Source of the DNA: Lederbergia lenta NBRC 16444
Lineage (GTDB): Bacteria > Bacillota > Bacilli > Bacillales > Bacillaceae_C
DNA length: 64,000 nt
Reading direction: 5' to 3'
NCBI RefSeq assembly: GCF_001591545.1
Contig: NZ_BCVC01000001.1
Location: 1,736,001-1,800,000 of the forward strand
The notes below the pieces were generated by a model that made no database searches, had not been told where the DNA came from, and saw only the letters and a program-made list of their open reading frames with translations. Shown here piece after piece: positions 47,389 through 56,409 of the stretch (the first letter of the stretch is position 1; every line of letters begins with the position of its first letter). Made by a program: the position numbers and the translations under genes.

Positions 47389-48944
47389 ATGCGTATATCT
47401 ACTCCTGTATATGAGTGTTGACTTTGATAATACCCTTTTTTAGTTGGTTGCTTTATATTCGTTTCCGGCTGTTTAAAATGAACAGCTGATAGTTGATATT
47501 TCATTTGTTCAAGTCCTGTTTTTAATGTAGGTACCAATGACTCTGCTATCGGCTTTATTCCCGGTGATTCATTTATAATATTCACTGTCACAACACGGTT
47601 TTGGACTTGCATTTCAACAACTGTTTCTTTTAAATGCTCTAGCTCTAAATAAAATATAATCCGGCAAAAGTCAGGATCAATTTGGCCATCTGATGTACGC
47701 TTCCCTTCCCATTGCATCGTTAGTTCAGTTTGATATTTACCCAACTGTATCGGGATCTCGTATAAAATTTGTTGGACAGGTCCATTTTCGAAAGAGAGCA
47801 ATTGTTGACCGTTAAAACGCATTAATAACTGCTCAGCATTATCTCTTGATCCATTAACGGCTGTGCTACTTGTTTCTTGAACATATTTTACTAACAATGG
47901 TTTCAATGACTCTAGAATATCTCTGCTACGTTCTTGGAAAATCTCACCCTCGTAAAATAATCCTGTTCTTTGTAAGGACTGTTTTAATTGCTGTAATGCT
48001 GCCTCACCCTTATACTGTTTTTCAGCAGTGGCAACTAATTGTTGTATAGCCTCTTTTTCAGCAACAGATAATGATTGTACGAAGCTTTGCAACTCATTCG
48101 GAATTGGAGCAACTTCCGTACCTGATTGCATAAACTTTGCATATAAACCTAGTTTTTGAATAGCTAATTCAATTATTCTCTGGTCAATAGAACCGGAGGA
48201 AATATTTAATTTTTGTAAAAGTGATTGCATGATCATTTTTTGAGCGGGCGCAGATTGTTCTCCAGTCGCTTGCAATATCTCACGAAACAACTGATGCCCC
48301 CGTTGCGTGAGGCTTTCTTTTTGCCAGCTGTTTAGAAGAGTTAAAATCTCTTTTCCTGAGGAACTTATTTCACTCTCTGATGTTAAAGCTGTTTGCAATG
48401 ATTGAATCAATTGATTTGTTGAAGATTCTTTACCTACCGTCATGAGTGATCTAAATACCTCTTCATTCATCGGCATTTGCTTTTCTTTCATAAGCTTTAT
48501 CGTATTTAAAGCGCCATCTATATCGCCCGTTTGTTTTAAAAACTGGGAAGCACGCCTCATCTCTTCTTTGGAAAGTGGAATTTGCTCGTTCATTAAAAAT
48601 CGAGCAAGTACTTGATTCTTTTTATCATCCGGAAGTGAAAGTTGCTTAAGCAAGACTTGTGTCCCGTTATCCTTAAGAACAGAATCAGTGCCAGATGTGA
48701 GAAGCTTGAGTCTAGTTTCTACTTCACCAGAGGTCACTTGCAGCCAATATCCATTTCCGCTAACTAACGGAACTTCAAGTTTAGCCATCATTTTATGGGC
48801 ACCGACTTGAATTTCTGCATGCTGATTTGGAAAAAGTTTTTGGACAGTACCATAAAATATTTGTCCAGGTTTAAAACTTAATTGCCCGCTTATTTTCGTT
48901 TCATGATGTGACAGCATATTTCTTAGCACTGTTTGAATATCCAA
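47385..48944 (-). CDS. ylqG: YlqG, FliK-like protein of unknown function
   Basis: 519 aa, cytoplasmic, no signal peptide. The N-terminal 100 residues suggest a beta-rich domain (KPGQIFYGTVQKLFPNQHAE); the long middle is helical, rich in Gln, Leu and Ser. The C-terminal part (FYLELEHLKETVVEMQVQNR, then VVTVNIINESPGIKPIAESL) has the pattern of the FliK Flg_hook domain. The start is TTG 48944, about 10 nt behind GGAGG. It is coupled to ylqH and sits 18 bp behind rnhB, outside the flagellar operon. Confidence 0.85.
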   Translation of the reverse strand: MDIQTVLRNMLSHHETKISGQLSFKPGQIFYGTVQKLFPNQHAEIQVGAHKMMAKLEVPLVSGNGYWLQVTSGEVETRLKLLTSGTDSVLKDNGTQVLLKQLSLPDDKKNQVLARFLMNEQIPLSKEEMRRASQFLKQTGDIDGALNTIKLMKEKQMPMNEEVFRSLMTVGKESSTNQLIQSLQTALTSESEISSSGKEILTLLNSWQKESLTQRGHQLFREILQATGEQSAPAQKMIMQSLLQKLNISSGSIDQRIIELAIQKLGLYAKFMQSGTEVAPIPNELQSFVQSLSVAEKEAIQQLVATAEKQYKGEAALQQLKQSLQRTGLFYEGEIFQERSRDILESLKPLLVKYVQETSSTAVNGSRDNAEQLLMRFNGQQLLSFENGPVQQILYEIPIQLGKYQTELTMQWEGKRTSDGQIDPDFCRIIFYLELEHLKETVVEMQVQNRVVTVNIINESPGIKPIAESLVPTLKTGLEQMKYQLSAVHFKQPETNIKQPTKKGYYQSQHSYTGVDIRI

Positions 48945-48962
48945 CTTCCCTTCACCTCCAGC

Positions 48963-49733
48963 CTATTTAATCAGTGATTTTATCGGTTCAAAACTTATGC
49001 GATGGATAGGACAAGGACCAAATGCTTGAATGGCTTCTATATGACTCTTTGTACCATATCCCATATGACTAGAAAAACCATATTCGGGGTATTGCTCATT
49101 GTATTTCTCCATTATTCGATCGCGCGTCACCTTTGCAATGATTGATGCTGCTGCAATAGATACACTAATTGCATCTCCTTTAATAAAGGTTTTTTCTGGA
49201 TAAATGCTATTTAAAGTCATCGCATCGATAAATAACATATCGGGTTTTTTCGGTAAATTTTGAACTGCACTTAACATTGATTTTTTCGCAGCTTCATAAA
49301 TATTTACCTGATCAATTTCTTCCGATTGAATAATTCCTACACCTACCGCAATTGCTTCTCGCATGATCGCCTCATATAACCTTGCTCTGTTTTTTTCGCT
49401 TACCTTTTTCGAATCATTCAGTCCTTCTATATAACTATCAGGGGTTAATATGACCGCTGCTGAAACGACTGGACCTGCTAGTGGTCCACGCCCTGCTTCA
49501 TCTATTCCTGCAATCCACTCATATCCTTCTATTCGTGCTTCCCGTTCGTGTTCAGTCATGCGCACAAAGCGCTCCTTATCTTTTACTTGTGCACTTTTTT
49601 CTCGCTTCCACTTTTGTAAAAGTGACTGTGCACCTTTTCTCGAATCATTAGCAAGTTCTGTTAATAGCGGATCATTTTCATCTGTAATATTTGTTAACAT
49701 TTCTTTAATTTCTTTAATGGCAATTGATCTCAT
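48963..49733 (-). CDS. rnhB: Ribonuclease HII
   Basis: Removes ribonucleotides from RNA-DNA hybrids and from misincorporated positions in DNA. 256 aa: an N-terminal helical extension common to Bacillus, and the RNase H core with IAGIDEAGRGPLAGPVVSAA (first Asp and Glu), LFIDAMTLNS, GDAISVSIAAASIIAKVTRD, and PEYGFSSHMGYGTKSH. GGAGTG precedes ATG 49733. A terminator-like hairpin and repeat segment separate it from rbgA. Confidence 0.96.
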   Translation of the reverse strand: MRSIAIKEIKEMLTNITDENDPLLTELANDSRKGAQSLLQKWKREKSAQVKDKERFVRMTEHEREARIEGYEWIAGIDEAGRGPLAGPVVSAAVILTPDSYIEGLNDSKKVSEKNRARLYEAIMREAIAVGVGIIQSEEIDQVNIYEAAKKSMLSAVQNLPKKPDMLFIDAMTLNSIYPEKTFIKGDAISVSIAAASIIAKVTRDRIMEKYNEQYPEYGFSSHMGYGTKSHIEAIQAFGPCPIHRISFEPIKSLIK

Positions 49734-49897
49734 GGTTCACTCCGTCTTTTACTATTATTATCGGTATCAAAATTGTGTTTTTAACACTAGCACGTGAGCT
49801 CTTCGTTCGTATTTCATTGTAGATCTTATATTAGTCACGCAGGAATACACGTATTCGATCTGCTTAGTAATGTGTACTTTATTTTATGAAAGCAACC

Positions 49898-49962
49898 AAA
49901 AGAGGGGCTGTCCAAGAAGTCGTAGTAATTGACTTTTTGGATACCCCTCCTTCTTTTATTAT
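49898..49962 (-). terminator. Long hairpin downstream of rbgA
   Basis: The strand pairs AGAGGGGctGTCCAAgAAGTC with GACTTtTTGGAtaCCCCTC over about 17 bp with small mismatches. T-rich tracts occur on both sides, so termination is possible for rbgA (minus strand). The sequence resembles hairpins that recur in Bacillaceae genomes. Confidence 0.65.
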
Positions 49963-49965
49963 TTA

Positions 49966-50055
49966 TACCGTTGATTTACATTGCAGTCTCTCGCTAACCT
50001 TAGGCGGTTCGGGGCCTCCACGCTCCATTTTTCTAGCAGGAGTCTAGCCCCCTCG
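49966..50055. repeat. Repeat-like GC-rich segment behind rbgA
   Basis: Non-coding. On the minus strand it reads GGGGGCTAGACTCCTGC through GCGTGGAGGCCCC to TGCAATGTAAATCAACGG. From memory this follows the pattern of a family of interspersed Bacillus repeats, here degenerate. It contains no gene and begins directly after the rbgA stop. Confidence 0.4.
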
Positions 50056-50913
50056 TTAAACCGGATCTTTGTCAGGCAAATCAAAAGTGATTGTTCCAAA
50101 TTTTTGCGTTCTCAAATCCTTAACAATGACATCCGCCGTTTTATCATAATCCGTATCGCCCCCTTGAGCAATACACCCTCTTTGAGATGCAATATGATCA
50201 AATAAATGATCAATATCATCAGGGATTTCTGATAGTTCGTATCGTTCCATCAGGCGATCTGGATAGTTTTCTTCGAGATAACGCAAACCAAATACAGCTA
50301 TATCCTGCATATTTAATAAAGTATCTTTAATTGCTCCTGTTAAAGCAAGTTTATAACCCGTCTCAGGGTCTTCAAATTTAGGCCAGAGTATTCCTGGTGT
50401 ATCAAGTAACTCCAGCTCTTTGCCTACCTTTATCCATTGCTGTGCACGTGTTACGCCCGGTGTATTACCCGTCTTTGCAATATTCTTTTTTGCCAACCGA
50501 TTAATGAGTGTCGATTTTCCTACATTAGGTATGCCAATAATCATTGCTCGTACTGGTCGAGGCTTTAAACCTTTCGCTTTTTGACGTTCACGTTTTTCAT
50601 GAAGAATTTCCTGTGCTGCCTTTACAATTTCCTTCATTCCATTTCCTGCTTGTGCATTAATAGCTAATGCTTTCAAACCTCTATCTTCATATGCTTCTAT
50701 CCATTTCTTAGTTAACCTTTGATCTGCCATATCAGCTTTATTTAATAAAATGAGCCGTGGCTTTTGTTGGATTATATCTTGGAGCATTGGATTAGAGGAG
50801 GATATCGGAATTCGGGCATCCACAAGCTCAAAAATGATATCAACTAATTTTAGTTTTTCCGTTACTTCTCTGCGCGCTTTCGCCATATGTCCTGGAAACC
50901 ATTGGATTGTCAT
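50056..50913 (-). CDS. rbgA: Ribosome biogenesis GTPase RbgA (YlqF)
   Basis: GTPase needed for late 50S assembly, helping L16 and neighbours to join. 285 aa. Circularly permuted GTPase: G4 LLNKADM comes first, then G1 [20 protein letters not shown]2 (GVTR) and G3 [14 protein letters not shown]. The N-terminal [17 protein letters not shown], with the catalytic His candidate (PGHM), is typical; a C-terminal ANTAR-like helical domain follows. AAAGGGGG precedes ATG 50913. It lies 19 bp after the signal peptidase gene. Confidence 0.96.
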   Translation of the reverse strand: MTIQWFPGHMAKARREVTEKLKLVDIIFELVDARIPISSSNPMLQDIIQQKPRLILLNKADMADQRLTKKWIEAYEDRGLKALAINAQAGNGMKEIVKAAQEILHEKRERQKAKGLKPRPVRAMIIGIPNVGKSTLINRLAKKNIAKTGNTPGVTRAQQWIKVGKELELLDTPGILWPKFEDPETGYKLALTGAIKDTLLNMQDIAVFGLRYLEENYPDRLMERYELSEIPDDIDHLFDHIASQRGCIAQGGDTDYDKTADVIVKDLRTQKFGTITFDLPDKDPV

Positions 50914-50932
50914 AGATGTTCGCCCCCTTTAG

Positions 50933-51475
50933 CTACTTTACAACTCTAATATCTTTAACCGGCCAATATACTAAAGACGTATTTCCAATTACTTCATCGA
51001 GAGAAACGGTTCCGATATGTCGGCTGTCTTTACTGAATCGACGGTTATCACCCATTACAAAAACTTCACCCTCTGGCACCACTTCGCTTTCACCAGGCGT
51101 GTCTTGTAATGTGAAATCTTCGGTTAATGGGCCGTCTGCAATCTGTTTTTTATACGTATCTAAATAAGGCTCTTCATATGGCTCACCATTCACATATAGG
51201 ATGTCATCCTTATATTCTATCTTATCACCTGGAAGTCCGATTACTCGTTTAATATAATCCTTTTGTTCAGGGGCATGAAAAACAATAATATCGAAGCGGT
51301 CCGGCTTACCTATTTTGTTTACAATCATCCGATCACCATTATGTAACGTAGGCATCATTGATAATCCATCTACCACTATTGGTGCAAATAGAAAATACCG
51401 TATAATTACAGCTAAACTAATTGCTATAAGAAGGGCTTTCGTCCACTCCCAAATTTCATTTTTTTCCTTTGCCAT
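50933..51475 (-). CDS. lepB: Type I signal peptidase
   Basis: Membrane-anchored S26 peptidase that removes signal peptides from exported proteins (SipS/SipT type). 180 aa: one N-terminal membrane helix (TKALLIAISLAVIIRYFLF), the catalytic Ser in VVDGLSMMPTL, and the catalytic Lys in DYIKRVIGLPGDKIEYKDD. VFVMGDNRRFSKDSRHIG is box E. The likely start is ATG 51475, behind GGTGG; an upstream ATG (51496) lacks a Shine-Dalgarno. It lies between rplS and rbgA. Confidence 0.94.
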   Translation of the reverse strand: MAKEKNEIWEWTKALLIAISLAVIIRYFLFAPIVVDGLSMMPTLHNGDRMIVNKIGKPDRFDIIVFHAPEQKDYIKRVIGLPGDKIEYKDDILYVNGEPYEEPYLDTYKKQIADGPLTEDFTLQDTPGESEVVPEGEVFVMGDNRRFSKDSRHIGTVSLDEVIGNTSLVYWPVKDIRVVK

Positions 51476-51579
51476 CTCTCCACCATCCAATCCCATACTA
51501 AAAAAACAACAACCATATTTATTTCATCTATGTATAAACTATTGTACCGGAAATACGTTATAAAAAAAACTTTGTAGAG

Positions 51580-51700
51580 GTTATTTTATAAAGAACAGCG
51601 GAAGGCGTCTGTTCGAGAAGGTTGACCCATGTTCTTGCGCCTTAGCAGCCTAGTGAGTTAAAGAAAGCCAAAATTTTAAATAAAGAATAAAAAATCTGGT
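51580..51700. other. Non-coding gap upstream of the signal peptidase gene
   Basis: No ORF is supported. The segment includes AAAGAACAGCGGAAGGCG, similar to the AAAGAAAAGCGGAATCGCC end of the 154-bp repeat behind rnc, followed by CGCCTTAGCAGCCTAG. It may be another decayed repeat copy. The promoter for lepB-rbgA probably lies between here and 51500, but I see no clear one. Confidence 0.3.
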
Positions 51701-51711
51701 ATTTAAAATAC

Positions 51712-51747
51712 ATAAAAGGAGCTTGGTCAACAAGCTCCTTTTAAATA
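51712..51747 (-). terminator. Terminator after rplS
   Basis: AAAAGGAGCTTG-ttgac-CAAGCTCCTTTT: a perfect 12-bp stem whose T-rich 3' arm gives termination on the minus strand. It lies 60 bp beyond the rplS stop. Confidence 0.9.
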
Positions 51748-51806
51748 ATGCCTTTTATAATCCAATCAACATTTATGCAAATACAATTGTATGCATTAAA
51801 TAATTA

Positions 51807-52151
51807 TTATCGGATTTCTTTGATACGAGCTGCTTTACCGCGTAATTTACGCAAGTAGTAAAGTTTCGCACGGCGAACTTTACCGCGACGCACCACATCT
51901 AGGTCTGCAATTCTTGGAGTGTGTACAGGGAATGTACGCTCAACCCCAACACCATAAGAGATTTTACGGACAGTGAAAGTTTCACTGATTCCGCCTCCGC
52001 GACGTTTGATTACTACACCTTCAAATAACTGGATCCGCTCACGTGTTCCCTCAACAACTTTAACATGAACGCGAACTGTATCACCAGCGCGAAAAGATGG
52101 TAGATCTGTGCGAAGCTGTTCTTTAGTAACTTCTTCAATAAGTTTGTGCAT
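51807..52151 (-). CDS. rplS: Ribosomal protein L19
   Basis: 50S protein at the 30S-50S interface. 114 aa from ATG 52151 ([20 protein letters not shown]), which has AAGGAG 9 nt upstream; the longest ORF (to 52211) includes the leader. Core [20 protein letters not shown] and [13 protein letters not shown] are conserved, and the basic C-terminus ends [11 protein letters not shown]. It has its own promoter downstream of trmD and a terminator, so it can be expressed independently of rimM-trmD. Confidence 0.97.
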   Translation of the reverse strand: MHKLIEEVTKEQLRTDLPSFRAGDTVRVHVKVVEGTRERIQLFEGVVIKRRGGGISETFTVRKISYGVGVERTFPVHTPRIADLDVVRRGKVRRAKLYYLRKLRGKAARIKEIR

Positions 52152-52251
52152 CGTATTCATCTCCTTCCAACCGACGCTCTTGCAAACAATCAACCTAATG
52201 CAGCGGAACACCGTTGTTTCAGACTGAAAATAGCCAAACTGGCCTCAGTCA
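52152..52251 (-). promoter_or_regulatory. rplS leader, candidate L19-binding RNA
   Basis: About 100 nt between the predicted transcription start and rplS. L19 leaders that bind L19 are known in Firmicutes. This stretch has the right position and length, and GGTTGATTGTTTGCAAGAGCG just before the Shine-Dalgarno; I did not verify the consensus structure. Confidence 0.4.
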
Positions 52252-52259
52252 CAAAGGTA

Positions 52260-52288
52260 ATAATAGCATATAGACGAGTTGATTGCAA
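52260..52288 (-). promoter_or_regulatory. Sigma-A promoter of rplS
   Basis: Minus-strand TTGCAA (52288-52283), 17-nt spacer, TATTAT (52265-52260). It sits immediately beyond the trmD stop. Confidence 0.75.
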
Positions 52289-52306
52289 TTGTAATTTAAG
52301 AGAAAA

Positions 52307-53029
52307 TCATTCATTAAGCCATTTCTTTTGTTGTTCTGTTATTGGATAGCTACTTAGTAGGTCGGGCCTTCTATTTTTTGTTCGAATGAGCGATTCTTTT
52401 TCCCGCCACTCCGCGATTTTACTATGATTACCAGATAATAATACATCAGGGACTTTCATTCCGCGAAAATCTGAAGGACGTGTATAATGTGGATGTTCTA
52501 ATAAACCAGAAGAAAAAGAATCTAGTATCGGTGAGTTCTCATTACCTAAAACACCAGGCAATAACCGAACGACAGAATCAATGACCACCATGGCGCCAAG
52601 TTCGCCGCCTGTCATAACGTAATCACCTATCGATATTTCATCTGTCACAATATGTTCTCGTATTCGTTCATCATATCCCTCGTAATGCCCACAAATAAAT
52701 ACGAGGTGAGACTCTTTAGCAAGTTCTTCTGCCTTTTGCTGATTATACCGTTCGCCTTGAGGACATAAAAGAATGATACGAGGAGTTGTTTCATTTTCTG
52801 TTTTCAATTGTTCGACAGCATCAAAAATCGGCTGGGGCTTTAAAACCATTCCTGCTCCTCCGCCATATGGATAATCATCAACCGTTTTATGCTTGTTATC
52901 TGAGTAATCGCGGAAGTTTGTTATATGGTAAGATGCTGCTTCTTTTTCAGCTGCATTTTTTAAAATTGAAGAACCGAAGACACCTGTAAACATTTCAGGA
53001 AAGAGCGTCAATATATCTATTCTCATCAT
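52307..53029 (-). CDS. trmD: tRNA (guanine-N1)-methyltransferase TrmD
   Basis: Makes m1G37 in tRNAs, preventing +1 frameshifting. 240 aa SPOUT-fold enzyme: [59 protein letters not shown], then the SAM knot [20 protein letters not shown]. Two adjacent ATG codons (53029 and 53026) follow GGAGGG; the first overlaps the rimM stop (ATGA). Confidence 0.97.
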   Translation of the reverse strand: MMRIDILTLFPEMFTGVFGSSILKNAAEKEAASYHITNFRDYSDNKHKTVDDYPYGGGAGMVLKPQPIFDAVEQLKTENETTPRIILLCPQGERYNQQKAEELAKESHLVFICGHYEGYDERIREHIVTDEISIGDYVMTGGELGAMVVIDSVVRLLPGVLGNENSPILDSFSSGLLEHPHYTRPSDFRGMKVPDVLLSGNHSKIAEWREKESLIRTKNRRPDLLSSYPITEQQKKWLNE

Positions 53030-53544
53030 TCGATCAGACCCTCCATTAGCTTGATCGTGATTTTTTTATTTTCTATTGATATGTCCATCACAATTTCATC
53101 TATATAGGGAATCAATACATCTTTTCCATTTTCACGCGTAACCACCCATACGTCATTTGCCCCTGGTGTGAGTATTTCTTTTACGCTTCCAATGACTTCG
53201 TTATCCATTGTCACAACTTCACATCCAATGATTTCGTGAAAATAATATTCCCCTTTTGGTAAGTCACTTAATTGCTCTTCAGTTACCTTAAGGATACTAT
53301 TCTTCCAATGAACAACATCATTTATATTCTCGTACCCCTCAAATTTAAGTAAATCGAAGTTTTTATGCACACGATGACTCTTAACCGTTAAAGGGATCGC
53401 CTCTTTTTTCCCAGGCATAAAGAGATGGAGTGAACTTTTAGGAGCATATCTTTCTTCCGCAAAATCAGTATTCGATATCACTCTTACCTCTCCATTTATC
53501 CCATGGGTATTTACAATCTTTCCAACATTAAACCATTCTGGCAT
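53026..53544 (-). CDS. rimM: 16S rRNA processing protein RimM
   Basis: Helps 30S head assembly, binding S19. 172 aa from ATG 53544 ([20 protein letters not shown]), 8 nt behind AGAGAGG; the alternative GTG 53553 overlaps the ylqD stop and lies within the Shine-Dalgarno. A RimM N-terminal domain is followed by a PRC-barrel ([31 protein letters not shown]), ending [11 protein letters not shown]. It is coupled to trmD. Confidence 0.95.
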   Translation of the reverse strand: MPEWFNVGKIVNTHGINGEVRVISNTDFAEERYAPKSSLHLFMPGKKEAIPLTVKSHRVHKNFDLLKFEGYENINDVVHWKNSILKVTEEQLSDLPKGEYYFHEIIGCEVVTMDNEVIGSVKEILTPGANDVWVVTRENGKDVLIPYIDEIVMDISIENKKITIKLMEGLIE

Positions 53545-53549
53545 CTCAT

Positions 53550-53942
53550 TCACCTCTCTCTTATTTCTACGATGACTCCATCTTTAATGATGATCGTTTT
53601 TCCTTTAGTAATATCATCCCAATTGTCACCGATATTTATATCAACAATAGATTGTAGATCGTCATCTTTTAGTTCACTACCAAAAGGCAGTATTTCTAAC
53701 TGTTCAATTTGAAAATCAATTAACTTTATTTTTTCTTTTCTTGTATCAATTTCTTTATCAAATTGAGCTTTCAAACTTGCTGCAGAGTATTTTCGAGTTT
53801 TTTCTAATTTTTTCAGTTCAAACAATAGCTGATCGCACTCTTTCTGCAATTGCGCTTTGTTATTATGATATTTATTAACTAAAAGTTCCTTACTCTTTTC
53901 TGTTAACACTCTTTTTACTGTTACATTTTGGAGAATTTGCAT
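53550..53942 (-). CDS. ylqD: YlqD family coiled-coil protein
   Basis: 130 aa of unknown function, conserved at this site in Bacillus. It begins [20 protein letters not shown]. The middle is a strongly charged coiled coil ([20 protein letters not shown]) and the end is a small beta-rich domain ([20 protein letters not shown]), reading to VEIRER. GGAGG is 8 nt before ATG 53942. It runs directly into rimM. Confidence 0.9.
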   Translation of the reverse strand: MQILQNVTVKRVLTEKSKELLVNKYHNNKAQLQKECDQLLFELKKLEKTRKYSAASLKAQFDKEIDTRKEKIKLIDFQIEQLEILPFGSELKDDDLQSIVDINIGDNWDDITKGKTIIIKDGVIVEIRER

Positions 53943-53959
53943 CTTTTCATCCTCCGTCT

Positions 53960-54355
53960 CAGTTTTATTATATAGGCCCTATTCGTATACATCTTTGTTA
54001 TTTAACAACACAGCCAGAATACAATTTGCGTGTCTTAGCTGATCCATGAACCTCTCAGCCCACCCAACAGAATTTGGCGTCAATCTTCGTTTCTTCACTC
54101 CTGTGACGTAGATCGCTTTTTCTACGGCCCTTCCGAACCTCGCTACATGGCTCACGTTATCCACTGTTCGTCCAGGAGCTACACGTATTCTACTGCTCGG
54201 TAGTTAGTTTCATTTCAAAAATAATAAACTTTTTAGCAGGCAGTCATTATGTATTAAATAAAGCAGACGGCAACAGATGTGGATGCTGTACGTAAAGTTA
54301 GACGTAGAACTCCGTATTGAATGTTCCCTCGAACTTAGTGCTTATTAATTTTTTA
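53960..54355. other. 400-bp non-coding segment between khpA and ylqD, repeat-like
   Basis: No gene can be supported. A 61-codon minus-strand ORF (53979-54164) has no recognisable product or Shine-Dalgarno. The core 54000-54235 is richer in GC than its surroundings and, read on the minus strand, contains GTAGA...TCTAC and several short dyads. From memory it resembles an interspersed element seen in other Bacillus genomes. The AT-rich remainder near 54240-54360 shows nothing further. Confidence 0.4.
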
Positions 54356-54361
54356 TAGCAA

Positions 54362-54386
54362 AAAAGGGAGGTGTTTCCGCCTCCCT
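54362..54386 (-). terminator. Terminator after khpA
   Basis: GGGAGG-cggaaaca-CCTCCC followed by TTTTTTG on the minus strand. The stem begins at the khpA stop codon. Confidence 0.88.
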
Positions 54387-54627
54387 ATTCGTCGATTTCC
54401 ATGTAGACCTTCTTATGTTGTTGTGATCCGGCTGCTGCATAAACAACTGTTCTAATTGCTTTTGCAACACGTCCATGTCTTCCTATCACCTTACCGACAT
54501 CCTTTGGATTTACAGAAAGGTGATAAGTGATGCGTTGTTCTTCCTCTTTCACATGCACCCGAACATCATCGGGATAATCAACAATTGGCTCAACAATCGA
54601 CAAAATTAAATTTTGCATGCGTTTCAC
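54385..54627 (-). CDS. khpA: KH-domain RNA-binding protein KhpA (YlqC)
   Basis: Small RNA-binding protein that in Firmicutes partners KhpB and affects cell shape and division. 80 aa; the KH signature is DVGKVIGRHGRVAKAIRTVV. The start is GTG 54627 (or ATG 54618); neither has a Shine-Dalgarno. The GTG lies 2 bp after the rpsP stop, so expression probably depends on coupling to rpsP. Confidence 0.94.
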   Translation of the reverse strand: MKRMQNLILSIVEPIVDYPDDVRVHVKEEEQRITYHLSVNPKDVGKVIGRHGRVAKAIRTVVYAAAGSQQHKKVYMEIDE

Positions 54628-54629
54628 AA

Positions 54630-54902
54630 TTACTTGCTATTCTTAGCATTATGGAATTTTTCCATGATACCTTGTTTTGAGAACAAGTTACGTACTGTAT
54701 CAGATGGTTTAGCTCCATCTTGCATCCATTTAATAGCTGTTTCCTCATTGATTTTTACTAATGCAGGTTGTGCAACCGGATTATATGTTCCGATCTCTTC
54801 AATAATTCTTCCGTCACGAGGTGAACGTGAATCTGCAACCACAATACGATAGAATGGAGCTTTCTTTGCTCCAATACGCTTTAAGCGAATTTTAACTGCC
54901 AT
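54630..54902 (-). CDS. rpsP: Ribosomal protein S16
   Basis: 30S assembly protein. 90 aa from ATG 54902 ([20 protein letters not shown]), about 11 nt behind GGAGG; the ORF to 54914 would start at a GTG inside that Shine-Dalgarno. [20 protein letters not shown] is the family signature. It is downstream of ffh, with a 149-bp gap. Confidence 0.97.
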   Translation of the reverse strand: MAVKIRLKRIGAKKAPFYRIVVADSRSPRDGRIIEEIGTYNPVAQPALVKINEETAIKWMQDGAKPSDTVRNLFSKQGIMEKFHNAKNSK

Positions 54903-55051
54903 TTTTAATAGCACCTCCGAATAGTTTCACACAAGATATTATGATACCAAATATGTGTTTTGTTTGTAAAGTGTTTTCTCTTAACATGTTAAAAAAATTA
55001 AACTCGTATGATCTGAATCACATCGATTTCACCACTGAAAAGTGGTATTTC

Positions 55052-56398
55052 TTACATGAAAGGTAGCTTAAATCCACCTTTTTTCTTGCCTTTTTGCTGC
55101 ATCCCTGTCATTTGCTTCATCATTTTTTTCATTTCTTCAAACTGCTTCAATAGGCGATTCACCTCTTGTACAGATGTGCCGCTTCCTTTAGCAATTCTAC
55201 GACGCCTACCAGCGTTAATGATCTCAGGTTGCTCTTTTTCTTTCATCGTCATTGAACGAATTATTGCCTCAACATGGCCAATTTGCTTTTCATCTACCTG
55301 TAAATTATCCATGCCTTTGATTTTATTGGCACCGGGCATCATTTTAAGCAGTTCGTCAAGAGGACCCATATTTTTCACTTGCCCAAGTTGATCAAGAAAG
55401 TCATCAAGCGTAAATGACGCTGTACGGAATTTCTGTTCCAACTCTTTCGCTTTTTCTTCATCGACAGAGGTTTGAGCTTTCTCTATTAGCGTCAGCATAT
55501 CCCCCATGCCAAGTATTCTCGATGCCATTCGTTCAGGGTGAAATGCCTCCAATGCATCCATCTTTTCGCCCATACCGACAAACTTGATTGGTTTTTCTGT
55601 TACAGAGCGGATAGATAATGCAGCACCGCCCCTTGTATCACCATCAAGCTTTGTCAAGATGACGCCACTGATTTCAAGCTGATCATTAAAGTTCTGGGCT
55701 ACATTGACAGCATCCTGACCAGTCATAGCATCAACAACAAGGAAAATTTCATCAGGTGTTGCTATTTCCTTGATTTCTTTTAGCTCTCCCATTAATTCAT
55801 TATCAATATGGAGACGCCCAGCTGTATCAATCAAGACATAATCATGATGTTCTTCCTTAGCCTTGTCAATTGCCTGACGCGCTATCTCTACAGGGCTGAC
55901 TTTATCCCCCATGGAAAACACCGGCAAATCAAGCTGTTTGCCAAGTGTTTCTAGCTGTTTAATAGCCGCAGGTCGATATATATCGGCAGCAACTAACAAA
56001 GGTTTCTTATTATACTTCTTCCGAAGTAAGTTTGCGAGCTTTCCAGTTGTCGTCGTTTTACCTGCACCTTGCAGCCCAGCCATCATAATGACAGTTGGTG
56101 GACGTTTCGCCGTCGCTATTTGACTTTGTTCCCCACCCATGAGCTCTGTAAGTTCCTCTTTCACCACTTTAATTACTTGCTGCCCTGGTGTAAGACTTTT
56201 CATTACATCTTGTCCGACTGCTCTTTCACTGACCTTATTAACAAATTGTTTGACTACCTTAAAGTTTACGTCTGCTTCAAGTAACGCAAGACGTACTTCA
56301 CGCATCATCGCTTTTACGTCAGCTTCAGAAACCTTACCTTTGCCGCGAATTTTTTGCATCGTTGCCTGTAATCGGTCGGCCAATCCTTCAAATGCCAT
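55052..56398 (-). CDS. ffh: Signal recognition particle protein Ffh
   Basis: GTPase of the SRP; binds scRNA and signal sequences and delivers ribosomes to FtsY. 448 aa: N domain, G domain with MMAGLQGAGKTTTTGKLANL, LVAADIYRPAAIKQLETLG, LIDTAGRLHIDNELM and LTKLDGDTRGGAALSI, and a Met-rich M domain (KQFEEMKKMMKQMTGMQQK) with a basic tail. It follows ylxM by 11 bp. Confidence 0.97.
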   Translation of the reverse strand: MAFEGLADRLQATMQKIRGKGKVSEADVKAMMREVRLALLEADVNFKVVKQFVNKVSERAVGQDVMKSLTPGQQVIKVVKEELTELMGGEQSQIATAKRPPTVIMMAGLQGAGKTTTTGKLANLLRKKYNKKPLLVAADIYRPAAIKQLETLGKQLDLPVFSMGDKVSPVEIARQAIDKAKEEHHDYVLIDTAGRLHIDNELMGELKEIKEIATPDEIFLVVDAMTGQDAVNVAQNFNDQLEISGVILTKLDGDTRGGAALSIRSVTEKPIKFVGMGEKMDALEAFHPERMASRILGMGDMLTLIEKAQTSVDEEKAKELEQKFRTASFTLDDFLDQLGQVKNMGPLDELLKMMPGANKIKGMDNLQVDEKQIGHVEAIIRSMTMKEKEQPEIINAGRRRRIAKGSGTSVQEVNRLLKQFEEMKKMMKQMTGMQQKGKKKGGFKLPFM

Positions 56399-56409
56399 AA
56401 TGCCGCCCC

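Noticed and set aside
53979-54164. 61-aa minus-strand ORF between khpA and ylqD
   Set aside because: No Shine-Dalgarno and no recognisable domain, and the region reads as a non-coding repeat-like element.
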